NCBI GenBank assembly: GCA_002794785.1
Contig: NBBA01000001.1
Span: 3,844,001 to 3,908,000 of the forward strand
Reading direction: 5' to 3'
DNA from: Coniferiporia sulphurascens
Lineage: Eukaryota > Basidiomycota > Agaricomycetes > Hymenochaetales > Hymenochaetaceae
Length of the DNA: 64,000 nucleotides
Positions 34,352 to 45,500 of this stretch are shown here, piece after piece; within the stretch, counting starts at the first letter, position 1; each line of letters starts with the position of its first letter. Made by a program: the position numbers and the translations under genes. The notes beneath the pieces were generated by a model. That model searched no databases and was not told where the DNA came from. It saw only the letters and a program-made list of their open reading frames with translations.

Positions 34352-36087
34352 CTACCATAACCGATTCGCCGAGGGATCAAAATGTCGACTTAGACGGAGG
34401 ACGACAACGTTGGCGCTTAGGCTTGAGAACTGAAAACCGTTCTTAAATCAGAAATTAATTTAGAAAACAAGCCATCCGTTGCTTACCCCATTTCCTATAA
34501 ATACCTGGGAGCGCATAGCAATAGCCATATCCACCGCTTGCGCGACATAAAACTGCTCTGGAATCAATTTGAGATCCTTGCTACTTGCTACTCCATCCCA
34601 CCCTGATCGCAGCACTTTCTCCTTCAGCTCTGCAATCCATTCCGACGCTCCGTTGGTCATGATGTATACTCGATTGAGGTCCTTGCCAGCATTCGTCCGC
34701 CGCACTTCGTTAATTTTAGTCACAATCTCGTCAATGGTAGGCCAGCAATGCTTCGCGTAGTGGTCTATGATGTCTTGGCTCGGTTCGCCATGTCCTGCCA
34801 AAGGAGGTTTGTCGAAACGATCCTGGAGTACGGGACTCTGTAGCCAACCCATAAACTCGCTTCCCCATTTCCCTAAATTCCTGCAGTGCTCTTCGAAGTC
34901 ACCTCTCCGTACATGTATGGCAAGGAGTCCTGAGATGGGCGTCGAAGAGTCACTGGCATTGAAAGCAGGTTGGGGATCACGCCATAACGAAGAAAGGTGT
35001 TGGAGAACCGTTGAGGATCCGGTGAAAAGGTGCGCATTGTCTGCTAGGGCGGAGTTGATTAAGGGCGACCAAGCAAAGCCGGTCAAAATTGGGGATTGTA
35101 GGAAATCCTCTAGAAAGGGGACAATGCGACTTCCATCTCCGAAAAGCCTGGAGGACTGTCGGTAAAGAACACGTCAGGGGGGCACATACATGCTTACATG
35201 TAGTTAAATATTTGGCCCGACAGCCCAACTTCGATACATCTCGCTGGGGTTTCGCGCAGTTTCTTCGACCATGCCTCCATCATAACTTTTGCATTAGCAA
35301 AGGATCCAAGGGCGTCGTTCACTTCGTCACTTTTGATTAGAGTGGGGTTTGGGCACACTTTCTGGAAGAATTCCTTGTTCACCGATCTCGGTGTCTTATC
35401 GTTTTCGCCGAAGGGGCCTCCAACAGTGGGACCTAGGGAAGTGATCAGCATCCATTACTTACGCATCTGTGGAATACTGGCCCACCAGCGATGAAAGCGC
35501 CCAGTGGAATCCGTGAGGGTATGAGCTTTCCGTTATAAAGAGAGTAAGGTTCCTCAGTCACGTAGTTCCATTTGTATACATCAAACACGAAGCTGGATTT
35601 ATTGCCATTAGTTCAAACATGGTCGACCGTCTTACACCTCACTCACGATATATTTGATATGTACGCAAGGTGTGACAGAAACAGTTGCTCTTGCAACGCA
35701 TTGTTGAACCCCAGACCTCAAGACGCACAGATTAAGCATAACACGAGGCTCGAGGTAGCCTGTTCACGTACCCCATACATGATTTGAAGCAAAAAAGTAA
35801 CGTCCTTCAGCGCCCTCGGGGTAGGGCAAGGACTCGTTATGCTGGGGCAGGTTCCGTTCCAGCTCGTACCAGTTTTCATAAAGTGGAGGCAAGTCCTCGT
35901 TCGGAACGTAAAGAGTTTTTCTAATTGCGGTCACAGGAGAAGAAATGAGATCTGCCGACCATAAGAAGCCGATGCCAGATGTGAAGACGAGCGCAACGAG
36001 ACAAAGCCTGGTGTGCCGCCTCGGGTGCCCCAACAGGGACTTGAGCCACGTCCTGTGTGGCTGTTCGGCAGCATAATGCGGAAGCAT
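34352..36087 (-). CDS. type II membrane fucosyltransferase-like glycosyltransferase, paralogue 1
   Basis: Probable Golgi enzyme. Start ATG at 36087 (MLPHYAAEQPHRTWLKSL), a single membrane anchor near residues 28-48 (LCLVALVFTSGIGFLW), then a stem (YELERNLPQHNESLPYPEGA). The catalytic region contains LLAIHVRRGDFEEHCRNLG; the H-x-R-R-G-D motif is the GDP-fucose-binding signature of the O-fucosyltransferase/FUT8/NodZ fold. Further blocks are NRVYIMTNGASEWIAELKEK and QFYVAQAVDMAIAMRSQVFI. After an intron following IGNG the last exon reads FSSLSANVVVLRLSRHFDPS and ends at TAG 34352. Introns lie near 35170, 35450 and 35760. Substrate unknown. A second copy lies at 56883-58636. Confidence 0.72.
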
Positions 36088-36691
36088 TACCGAGTTAGAG
36101 TGAGACCGAGCGAGTACTGGACGACAGAACGACCGACACCGGGGGGACTGGAAGTTGACGCCGAGAGAAAATGAACCGGCGACGCCGGGCGCTGCGCATC
36201 ACTCGCTTTGGCAGTAGCGGAGTAGACGGGTCGGATATATGACCTCAGGCGCGTTCGTGACATGATCACGCTCGCCGGGGCGTTGTCTTTGGGACTGTAA
36301 TGCGCGCTTCGGGCTTGAGCTTGTTCTGAGTCTCTTGCTTTCGTATAGCGAGCTACTGCTGATCCTTATCCTCATTCCCCTTCATATTTATTGGCTCTTA
36401 CAGTTCGTAGGTCACTGTAGACACTACGAATCGTAAAACGCGTCGGAATCCGTCCAGAGATTGTCGATTCGCCGACAACCTTATCTAAACTTGTCTCCGT
36501 TGGATCTGACACCAGGCTTCAGGGGCTTGAGCCGTGCGAGCAAGTCCTCGTCACAGCTTCAATTACTGATACCTGCTACATCCTTGTTGTGTCATCGCCC
36601 TTCATGCTCCTGCCCCAGTCCAGTGCTGGCATGTGCTCTTTGTAAACAACCCATCGTACACAGTGTCCAAAGCGCAGCCCTTGGTGCCAGC
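36088..36691. other. divergent promoter region between glycosyltransferase and RhoGEF
   Basis: The plus-strand frame from 36461 to 36692 is open (CALCKQPIVHSVQSAALGAS) and joins in frame to the RhoGEF gene, but has no ATG; it could be part of a longer 5' exon of that gene. Otherwise no feature seen. Confidence 0.4.
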
Positions 36692-39507
36692 ATGGGTCAG
36701 TATTCTTAAGTCGAGACCACAGTGGCACTGACTCACCGTTTTAAACAGTGGACTCTCCTACCGTCTTCTCTTTCCCGTCTACAGAAGTTCCGGGCGCGAG
36801 CCATGTAGTGCCAACTCCACCTTCGCCCCAGCGTCGACAGCACTTGCTGTCATTTAGAAGAATATCCCTCCCTACCGCGCCCTCTCTCCTCAACAGACGC
36901 TCGTCTGCTAGCCTGACCTCATTCGACACATTCCCGGAAGAAAATACGGCTGGAAATGTCGTCGATAACCCCCCTGCAAACGGGCATGGCGGGCGTAGGG
37001 CACTGCATAGACCATTCTCCTTGGAATTAAACAGACGACCCCGGAGACGAAAAGATAGCGCGAGGCCGTTGGACGAGAGCAAGGCAGCGAAAAGGAGAAA
37101 GATCATAGCTGAATTTTATGGTACGGAACGTGCGTATGTTGAGGGTTTGGATTTGATTTATTCGGTGAGTATTTAATACAGCTTTCTGCTTAATGTCCAT
37201 TTGATCCGATATTCTTTTATGAAGCATTTCTTGACCCCAATCATCGAGTCTCTGGACACTCCCTCACCGCTATTGGACCGGGAGGATCTTATATCCGTAT
37301 TTTCCAACTTTATCGACATTTGGAACTTGCATCGCTCTTTTTACACTTCGTTAACCAACCTCCTTTCCCCCTCACTGTCGCAACCCCAAGCGACTCCGCC
37401 TCCACTCTCGCCAGTTCTCATCTCGCATTTCCCCTATCTTTCTCTCTACACTCCTTTCATCACAAGTTTTCCAGAGGTTCTTGCCAGATTGACAAGTCTT
37501 TCGAGCACGAGTCCCATTTTTGATTCCTTCGTGAAGGCCCAAGAAGCTGACGAGCGGTGTGGGAAGCTAAAACTGAGAGACTGGTTACTGACAATCGTGC
37601 AACGCTGCCCTCGCTACCTGCTTCTCTTGAAGGATTTGATTGACTGTACGGATATTGAAGAACCGGAACATGCAAATTTAGTAGCGGCCCATGCTCTTCT
37701 GTCAAAAGGTGAGTCTAGCGGTTATGTGACTTTAACAGCGTCTTAGGATTGTCTATGATCAATAGTGACTACTTCGCTTGACATGTCTCTTCACACACAC
37801 GCTCAGACTCTTACACTCCTGGCGCTTCAACGCGCCACACCAAATCTGCCCATTCAGCTTGTCAGTCCCGGCCGGACTTTCCTGAAACGTGGGATCCTTA
37901 TGCAACTAGATAATTCATCCACTCTCAGGGAACGAGAATTTCTTCTATTCTCTGACTGCCTAATCTGGCTCGCGAATGACAAAATGATCGAAACTGAATG
38001 GCTGCATCGTAAAGGTGTCCTTGGCTTAGGCAACCCGAACATTCTCCGGGGCGAGTCGAATGGCGAAAAAGCCTGAATTCAAAAGGACAAGAAGTAAAAG
38101 TGAGAATGAGGTACCAGAAGTTAGGGTTTCCACCCGTAGACCAGCGTCTGGAAGTCCAAAGAAGGCACCACTTAGTTCAGCTGGTTTAGAAGAAAGATGG
38201 TGGTTCAAAGGGAAGGTGGAGTTGGTCGACGTCGACATTGTACTCAGTTCCGCAAGGGAGCGTGGGGAAGAACGGCGACTAGAAATCCTTAGCCCAGAAA
38301 TGTCATTCGCATTGTACGCCGACACGGAGCACGACAGAGACGATTGGGTATCCGCCCTTCGAAGTGCGAAGGCAACGTTACTGGTTTCTCTAAATGTAAT
38401 GCACCCAAACTCGACGCTCGCTTCATCGTCTGCTACGAGTCACATCAGGCGCTCTTTGCAGGCCCTACCGTATATGCCCGAAGAAAGCGAAACACAAGCA
38501 TTGCCGAAAAGGGGCAAGGTTGACCATTTTGTACCGGCAATTTGGGTGCCAGACGGTAGAGCAGAACTATGCATGCGATGTGGACGAGCTTTTGGATGGA
38601 GAAGACGGAGGCATCACTGCAGATTATGTGGACGATGTATTTGCGCAGGGTGTTCGGAAAGGGCAAGTAGTCTATTCCAGCTGCCATGAATATAGTGAGA
38701 CTAACGTTTTCTTTTTTAGACGTTTTTCATCTCAGACCCATTGGCAGGAAATGCCAGCAAGTCGGCTCGGGCATGTAATGCTTGCTATGACACAGTATTC
38801 CCTCTCATCGAGTCTTCCGGTTCGGAAGGTACCATCAGACAAGCACAGTCTGGCTCAACTCTGTCTAGCTTCCCATCTTGGAAAACACAGCGACCCCTTC
38901 CCAAGAACATCGCAAGACCATCGGAACTAATGCAGCTCGATGTGCCCACACATGCTTCGGGTTCCCCGGGAGAAGAGTAGACGTGATACGCAGGCAAAAG
39001 TCAAGGCCACTCAGTTACCCCGTTATTCCACAGGTATTTGGGGAAGAAAACTATAGCGGCTTGCTGATGGTGTCTCGTGCGAATGCTGAAGAGGACAGAT
39101 TGAAAGGCCTCAACGTCCCGAAACCCTCTGTAGGGGACAAAGGTCAAATACTAGAAGACATATCCACGGCGTCGCTAAACTCTCCAGTCTTTCCTTCCCC
39201 ATTAACAAACGATGTCGCACTGTCGTCTGCAGATGGCGGGGTATCGAGGAAGAACAGAAAAAGATTCTCGATGCCCGCCATTGCATTGCAGACAACGCCC
39301 GTCACGACACGTCCCAAGATCAGCGGTGAGGGTCGGTCTAGGCGTTTCTCGCTTGTACTTGGGGGGAAAGGTAGAGCCCCTGCACATGTTCAAACTCACG
39401 ATCAACCTAGTGGAAGTGGACTCATGGAAGATGGTGACCTGCGGCATGGCATAGCTGCTGCGAGGTTGGAGGAGTTATTGGAGAGAACAAAATCAGCGCA
39501 AATTTGA
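36692..39507 (+). CDS. Rho guanine nucleotide exchange factor with PH and FYVE domains (FGD-like)
   Basis: Activates a Rho/Cdc42-type GTPase at phosphoinositide-bearing membranes. From the ATG at 36692 (intron after 4 nt) a Ser/Pro/Arg-rich leader is followed by the DH domain (AAKRRKIIAEFYGTERAYVE, GKLKLRDWLLTIVQRCPRYL, LLLKDLIDCTD). A PH domain follows (TFLKRGILMQLDN, FLLFSDCLIWLAND, DRDDWVSALRSAK). Then comes a FYVE zinc finger: WVPDGRAELCMRCGRAFGW and RRRHHCRLCGRCICAGCSER, continued after an intron by CNACYDTVFP. That intron (38663-38719) starts with GC. The C-terminal third is Ser-rich. The true N-terminus may lie further upstream, and one intron near 38030 was not resolved. Confidence 0.87.
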
Positions 39508-40084
39508 CAAGACAGTAACGGTCCCCACGAACATGCGGTATATATCATGGGACTTCCCGGCTTATTTATTCGCATTTTTATGTTATGTAAAAGAGGACTT
39601 TTGGTATTACATAGTACTTTTGTACACATGATGATGAAAGTTTTATTAGGCGCCGTGTCAACAAATGTTCTACCTAAGTGCCCCGGCCCCCGAAGGGGCC
39701 GGAACTAAAAAGTCGCGATGGTAAATTTAAAAAGAAGGGTTCTGGTCCTCTCCAGTGAAAATCTTACACCCCTGCATCTTCTCTTGACCCCGATTACTCA
39801 AGACCGTGAGCGTCTGACAGACGTGATTCTCCTCTCCTTTGTAAACTGTCCTCCCCCAAAAAGATTCCAGAGTCGGGCAGGCGGCCTGTCGAATTGCTGA
39901 TTGAGGGCCTTGGAGTGGTGCGCCTGGCCCCAGTAGGGAATTCAGGTCATTAGCATGGTGTGTGACTCCCCTCCTCACCCTCCATTTTTTAGGCTCGGGG
40001 AGTTGGTGGGGGCCTGGCCTGTTAGGGTGGGTCATCTGCTGATGCCCAAGCCTGGGTGTGGGAAGCCCCGCTGGGTAGTGAGGG
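39508..40084. other. gene-free flank of the LTR nest, with a GC-rich hairpin
   Basis: 3' flank of the RhoGEF gene, then G/C-homopolymer-rich sequence without coding signal. A perfect 8-bp hairpin with a CGAA loop (CCGGCCCC / GGGGCCGG) lies at 39683-39702. A 17-base string (39614-39630) recurs exactly at 42316-42332 on the far side of the LTR nest. Confidence 0.5.
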
Positions 40085-40216
40085 TGTTACAATTTTCCTC
40101 TACTTTCCCTTTACTGCACTGACTCACTTCCTCTTCATCATCATTGGTCAGTGCAACTCCCCCATTTCTCTACCTTACTCATCCTTACTCAGCCTTGCAC
40201 CATAAGACGCCATGAT

Positions 40217-40781
40217 TGTTAAGCTCAACGGTTACACGGTGATCGACGTCGGGGCTTCCTGATCATCGGAACTGATGGTACGGCAACGGGGCTTCCTAGA
40301 TGTCGTAAGTCGAACAAGAGGGGGGATTGTCGGTGGGGCTTCCTGATCGACGATGTGGACACGGTAGGCTTCTATGGTGAGTTGGGTTACGACGAAGCGA
40401 CTATTGGCCAAGAGGCAAACAGTGGACGGGTGGTAGCAGATAATGGGCTTGTATGAACAAAGAGCACAAGCTTAGGGCTTGTGCTACTGAAGTTACATGC
40501 TTATATGCTACTCTACGTGTTTGCTACTGTAGGGTCGTTGTATTAGTGTGTTTACATGGCTATGGAGGGTCATGGAAACCCAAGGAAGGTCTTGGTAATA
40601 CAGGTGAAGGTATCAGTAAGCAAAGCTCGTCATCATGGTGCAATAAGGCGTCATCATGGCATCTTATGGCACAAGGTGAATGGGGATGAGTAAGATAAAG
40701 AAATGGGGGAGTTGTGCTGACTGATGATGATGAAGAGGAAGTGAGTCAGCGCAATAGGGAAAGTAAAGGAAAATTGTAACA
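40217..40781 (-). mobile_element. solo LTR A, inserted in LTR C in reverse orientation
   Basis: 565 bp, from TGTTAAGCTCAAC to AAAATTGTAACA on the plus strand, so it reads in the minus direction. Flanked by the 5-bp duplication ATGAT at 40212-40216 and 40782-40786, which is LTR C sequence. With LTR B it forms a near-palindromic inverted repeat of over 1.1 kb separated by only 29 bp. Confidence 0.88.
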
Positions 40782-40810
40782 ATGATGACACCTTATCGCA
40801 TCACCATGAC

Positions 40811-41369
40811 TGTTACAATTTTCCTTTACCTTCCCTTATGCGCTGACTCACTTCCTCTTCGTCATCATCAGTCAGCGCAACTCCCCCATTTCTCCTCCTT
40901 ACTCATCCCTACTTCGCCTTGCGCCATACAACGCCATGATGACGCCTTAGTACACCATCATGACGTGCTTTGCTTACTGATCACCGAACTTGTATTACCA
41001 AGGCCTTCCTTGAGTTTCCATGACCCCCCATAGTCTGGCAAACACACCTAACCAAGTCGCTACAGTAGCAAACACATAGAGTAGCATATAAGCATGTAAC
41101 TTCAGTAGCACAAGCCCTAAGCTTGTGCTCTTTGTTCATACAAGCCCATTATCTGCTACCACCAGTCTACTGCATGCCACTTGGCCATTAGTCGCTTCGT
41201 CGTAACCCGACTCCGCTAAGAAGCATACCACGTCCACATTGACGATCAGGATGCCCCACGACGATCCCTACCTCGACTTACGACATCTAGGAAGCCCCAT
41301 TGCCGTACCATCAGTTCCGACGATCAGGAAGCCCTGACGTCGATCACCACATAACTGTTGAGCTTAACA
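40811..41369 (+). mobile_element. solo LTR B, inserted in LTR C in direct orientation
   Basis: 559 bp with ends TGTTACAATT and GAGCTTAACA. Flanked by the 5-bp duplication ATGAC at 40806-40810 and 41370-41374. It contains a TGACTCA site near its 5' end (about 40845) and a TATA-like CATATAAG near 41083, positions expected for an LTR promoter. Confidence 0.88.
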
Positions 41370-41780
41370 ATGACATGCTTTGCTTACTGATAGCCCTACT
41401 TGTATTACCAAGGCATTCCTTGGGTTTCCATGACCTTCCATAGGCTGGTAAACTACCCTATACAGACCGCTACAGTAGTAAACACATAGAGTAGCATATA
41501 AGCATGTAACCTCAGTAGCACAAGCCCTAAGCTTGTGCTCTTTTGTTCATACAAGCCCATTATCTGCTACCACCAGTCTACTGTGTGTCATTGTGCCACT
41601 AGTTGCTTTGTCGTAACCCGACTCACTAAAGAAGCCTACCACGTCCACATCGATGATCAGGAAGCCCCATTGCCGATCACCTTCAACTTATGACATCTAG
41701 GAAGCCCCATTGTCATCACCACCAAACCCGACGATCAGGAAGCCCCGATGTCGATCACTGCGTAACCATTGAGCTTAACA

Positions 41781-42522
41781 GAGGGCCTGGTTGTGAAGTG
41801 GCAAACTGAATGGCCATGTGGGTCATGTGGGAAAAAAGAGTCATGAGGGGCCAGGTCAGAAATAAACAGTGGGAACGTCAAGTAGTGTTATGATTTCCTC
41901 GGCTTCGGTAGAATGAAGGGGACTGTCCCCCAACTCCTCGAGGGAGTGACCCGTGTTGCATACATTGTGGTCCACCGGGTCGGCGTTCTTTAGTGTTCAT
42001 CTCGTCGAGGTCCAGTCATGACCCCTCCATGGGCAGTCAGTAGTTCTTGGTGCGAGAGGTGAGCCACTCACACTCCCAGCTGCTGACCCCCTATTAGAGG
42101 GTCCGATGGGGTAGGCATTGGGGGGGTGGCAAATCCCCATGCAACAAAGTCAGCATCTACCCCAGGACATTAATGTCATAGCCCCCCTGAGTGACCCCAG
42201 GGTATGGTCAGGGTAGTGCCTGCAAACCACTCAGGCCCCCTTCCTTAGATGGATACCCCCCTCGCAGCACCAAAACCCAGAGGGAGATGATGGTGGTAAG
42301 AGATCAAGAAGGGATGTACTTTTGTACACATGTTGTATGTATTAAATTCGGCTATCGGATTTGTGACAGATAGATTGGGTTGTCGACGTCGCGCGTTCAC
42401 GTGACGAACAATGGACGCGTTGATACGGTCACGACTATTCGTTCGCTACTACTAGCACTTGAACGCCGCTGTCTTTCGCAGCCGCCATTCGTTACGGCAC
42501 CATCGCGCCTACACTCGGCGTT
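41781..42522. other. gene-free flank of the LTR nest
   Basis: G/C-run-rich sequence without coding signal up to about 42300, then the promoter of the coiled-coil gene. A 60-residue ORF at 42191-42373 is not convincing. CGTCGCGCGTTCACGTGACG near 42387 is a CpG-rich block with a CACGTG box. Confidence 0.45.
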
Positions 42523-45500
42523 ATGTCGTGGAACTTTCGGGAGCACGACCAACGCGAGGAGATAGCAGCTTTAAAGGAACAGCTCTCAGTGCAAGGTTTG
42601 AATAGAGGTCTCATGCTATCGCGTCCGGTTGTGGCCTCACCAGTCTTGCATCCATAGCTCTCAGGCTCGGCGATTTCGAAAGCAAGCTCCTCAAAAACTC
42701 TGAGGAACTGAATCTTGCGAATGGTTTACTTGAGGAAACTACGTACAAGGCTAGTCTATCTTCGCGATTAGTACGTGCCAGTGTGCATTGGCTCACTGTT
42801 GTCCACATACCTTACAGCTACGGAAAGAGACTGACCGCGCCCTCGAGCTTGAGACTACGCTTGGGAAGAGAACAGATGATTTACGAAATGAGAAGTTAGC
42901 GCGGGAGAACGTTGAGATCGCACTGCGGACTACACGAGAGGAGTTGAAGAATCAAGCTTCGTCCGCAAGGGATGCGGAACACCTTATTAATCGTCTAGCA
43001 CAGGAAACAAACGGTACGCAGAAGCAGCACGCAAAACTACTCGCAGACAAAGGAAAGCTTGAAGCGCAGGTCCGGGAGCTGCAAGAGGAGCTGCGGAGAC
43101 AGCAGCTAGCTCCGCCCCCTTTGACGAAGACTCCTTCACGACCGCGAGCTTCTTCGCTTACTGACTTCAAGGTATCCTCGCTTGAACACGAGTTAGCGCA
43201 GGCACGCACATCGGCATCCTCCACTCAAGCAAACTTGGACTTGGCGAAGGAGAAGCTTTCTAAGGTGCAAGCCGACCTCATTCGCGTGGAGAATGAGAAG
43301 ACAGCACTGGAGAAGAGGATATTGGAGAAGGAGCGTAAACTTCTGGATGCCCTCGAGGATAAAAGCGATCTCGAGAGGGAATTAGACTTCCTTCGGTCGC
43401 AGAGTGGTTCTGCTGAACGCGAAGAGCAGTTATTGGCGCGACTTGAAGAAGAAGAGAGCAAGGTGGCTTTGTTAGAGCAACAGCTCTCATCACTGAGTCA
43501 TCCGAAGGACATGAAGCGTTCAGCTGACAAACTACAGAATCAGTTAAAGAACGAAATTGCGATGCGTGAAGCGATAGAGGCGCGTGAGGTTGAACTTGTG
43601 CAGGAGAGGGAGGAGGCCCTTAATGAACTCGATAATACAAGGATGTCTATACAAGAGCTTAACGAAAAACTTGGCCAAAAGGACTTGCGCGTTCGCGAGC
43701 TCGAGCAACATGAGCGGTATGGATATACATCACCATTCAGTACGCACTACTTACTCCAAATACCGAAGGGCATTACAGGAGCAACTTGATAAAGCCGTCA
43801 ATCAAGCCGAAAGCTCTTTAAATATCGATGAGACTCAAGTGAAGAGCATGCTCGATGCCATCGCTCGATTACGCTCCGAACGTGACCAACTTCGTTCGGA
43901 TCTCGAGTTTCTACAAGTAGAGATGCGTTTCAAAGTGCAAGCCTTTGAGGCAAAGCTCGCCCGCGAAACTGAAAGACCGTCAAACGAGGTCCAGTCTCAG
44001 GAGTCTCAAACACTCATAACGAAGTTGACCGGGGAGCTAAAAGCGAAGGGAGCCCAATCGCGGAAACTCCAAACCACAATTTCGGCTGCACTCGTCGTCG
44101 TGCAACGCCTTCATGCTCAGAACGAACTATTACGAGAGCGTGCTGCTACAATTGTTGCATCACAAGGTCTTACTACATCAAACAACGATACAGAATTACA
44201 GGTCATACGGTCCCAGCTGTGCGAGCAAGAAGCCGAGCGCTCCACTCTCAGCACGGCTTTAGCCAACTTGCAGCAGCAACTTCAAGCGAAGTCAGAGGAG
44301 TCCGATAATGCATCTATGCGGAGTCAGGCTGTCCTGTCGGCTAAAGACGAGGAGATCGCTCAGATGAAACTCAATCTGTCGGATGCCGGCAGTGCCCTCC
44401 GAGACGAGAAAGAGAGGCGTATGGAGCTCGAGCAGGAGGTGGAACAACTCGAAGCGAGCTGCAAGGCTGTTCAACAAGAGCTTGCAGACGCGATGGAACG
44501 TTGCGAGCGACTTCAGGCTATGCAGCTATCAGGCCTTTCTTCCGATGGCGCCGCTCGTGCTCTCACAGACGAAATCAAACTACTTGAGGGAAGGGTCATG
44601 CGTCGGACGGAACAAATCGGAATTCATCAGCATGACATCAAGCGTCTCGAGACCAACATGCGCCTCCTTGAAGATAGACTTGAAGAGGTAACAGGCGAGT
44701 TGGACATGGCGGAGACCGAAAAGGCCGCAATGCTGGAAGACTGCACAACTGCGCGCGAAGAGCGGGATGGGGCAAAGAAGACTCTCGAGCAGGCGGAGAT
44801 CGAAGTTGAGCGGTTGACGGCACTCGTAAAGCAGGCGGAAGAGGCGACAAATGACTCTCATACCTGTCTGACGGCAGCAAGCGCGCGGATAAAAGAGATA
44901 GAAGCCGCGAAAGACGAGGAGCTGTTGACCGTCACAAAGGATGTTACGGAACGCGACGTTCGAATCAACTCCCTTCTGGAAGACCTCGAGTCCGCCAGGA
45001 CGGCGCTAGCCGACGCGAGCACGCGAGCCACCAATCTCGAGAAAGAACTCAAGGCGGTCAGAGAAGCTACGACGTCTACAGTAGAGGAACTCCAAAGCCA
45101 AATCCAAAGCGACAGGAATAGTTCATCTGATGAGTTCGCAAAACGCGCTGATGAACTGGAGCACCTTACTAGGGCGCTCAAGGTATCAAAGAGCAATCAC
45201 GAGGAGGCCGCAAACCTCTTGCAAATGAAAGATGGGGAACTCAAATGCAGTATTGATGAGGTTCAACGCCTTACCTCCGAACTCGAGTTCGTCACGGCTG
45301 CTCGCCAGGACAGCGATGATGTACTGCGGTTGAGAGAGGCAGAGTTAATCAGGCAGACCGACGAGGTCCGACGTCTGAGCTCCGACTTAGAAGCCGCTCA
45401 GGCGAAGTGTCAAGAGTCGATGGACGCGCTTCTCCTTAAGGAAGATCTGTTCGAGCAGAAGATAGTCGAGCTTGAGGTCGCAAAGGCTAGCCACCAGGAG

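Larger units (their letters stand above)
40085..41780 (+). mobile_element. solo LTR C (host), split by two later LTR insertions
   Basis: The oldest of three related solo LTRs. Its pieces are 40085-40216, 40787-40810 and 41375-41780, together 562 bp. It begins TGTTACAATTTTCC and ends GAGCTTAACA, that is TG...CA ends with a 5-bp terminal inverted repeat TGTTA/TAACA. It is flanked by a 5-bp target duplication GAGGG at 40080-40084 and 41781-41785. No internal retrotransposon coding region is present, as expected after LTR-LTR recombination. Confidence 0.88.

Noticed and set aside
40085..41780. CRISPR-like or satellite interpretation of the repeated blocks
   Set aside because: Units are 560 bp LTRs with TG...CA ends and target duplications, so mobile-element insertion explains the structure fully.
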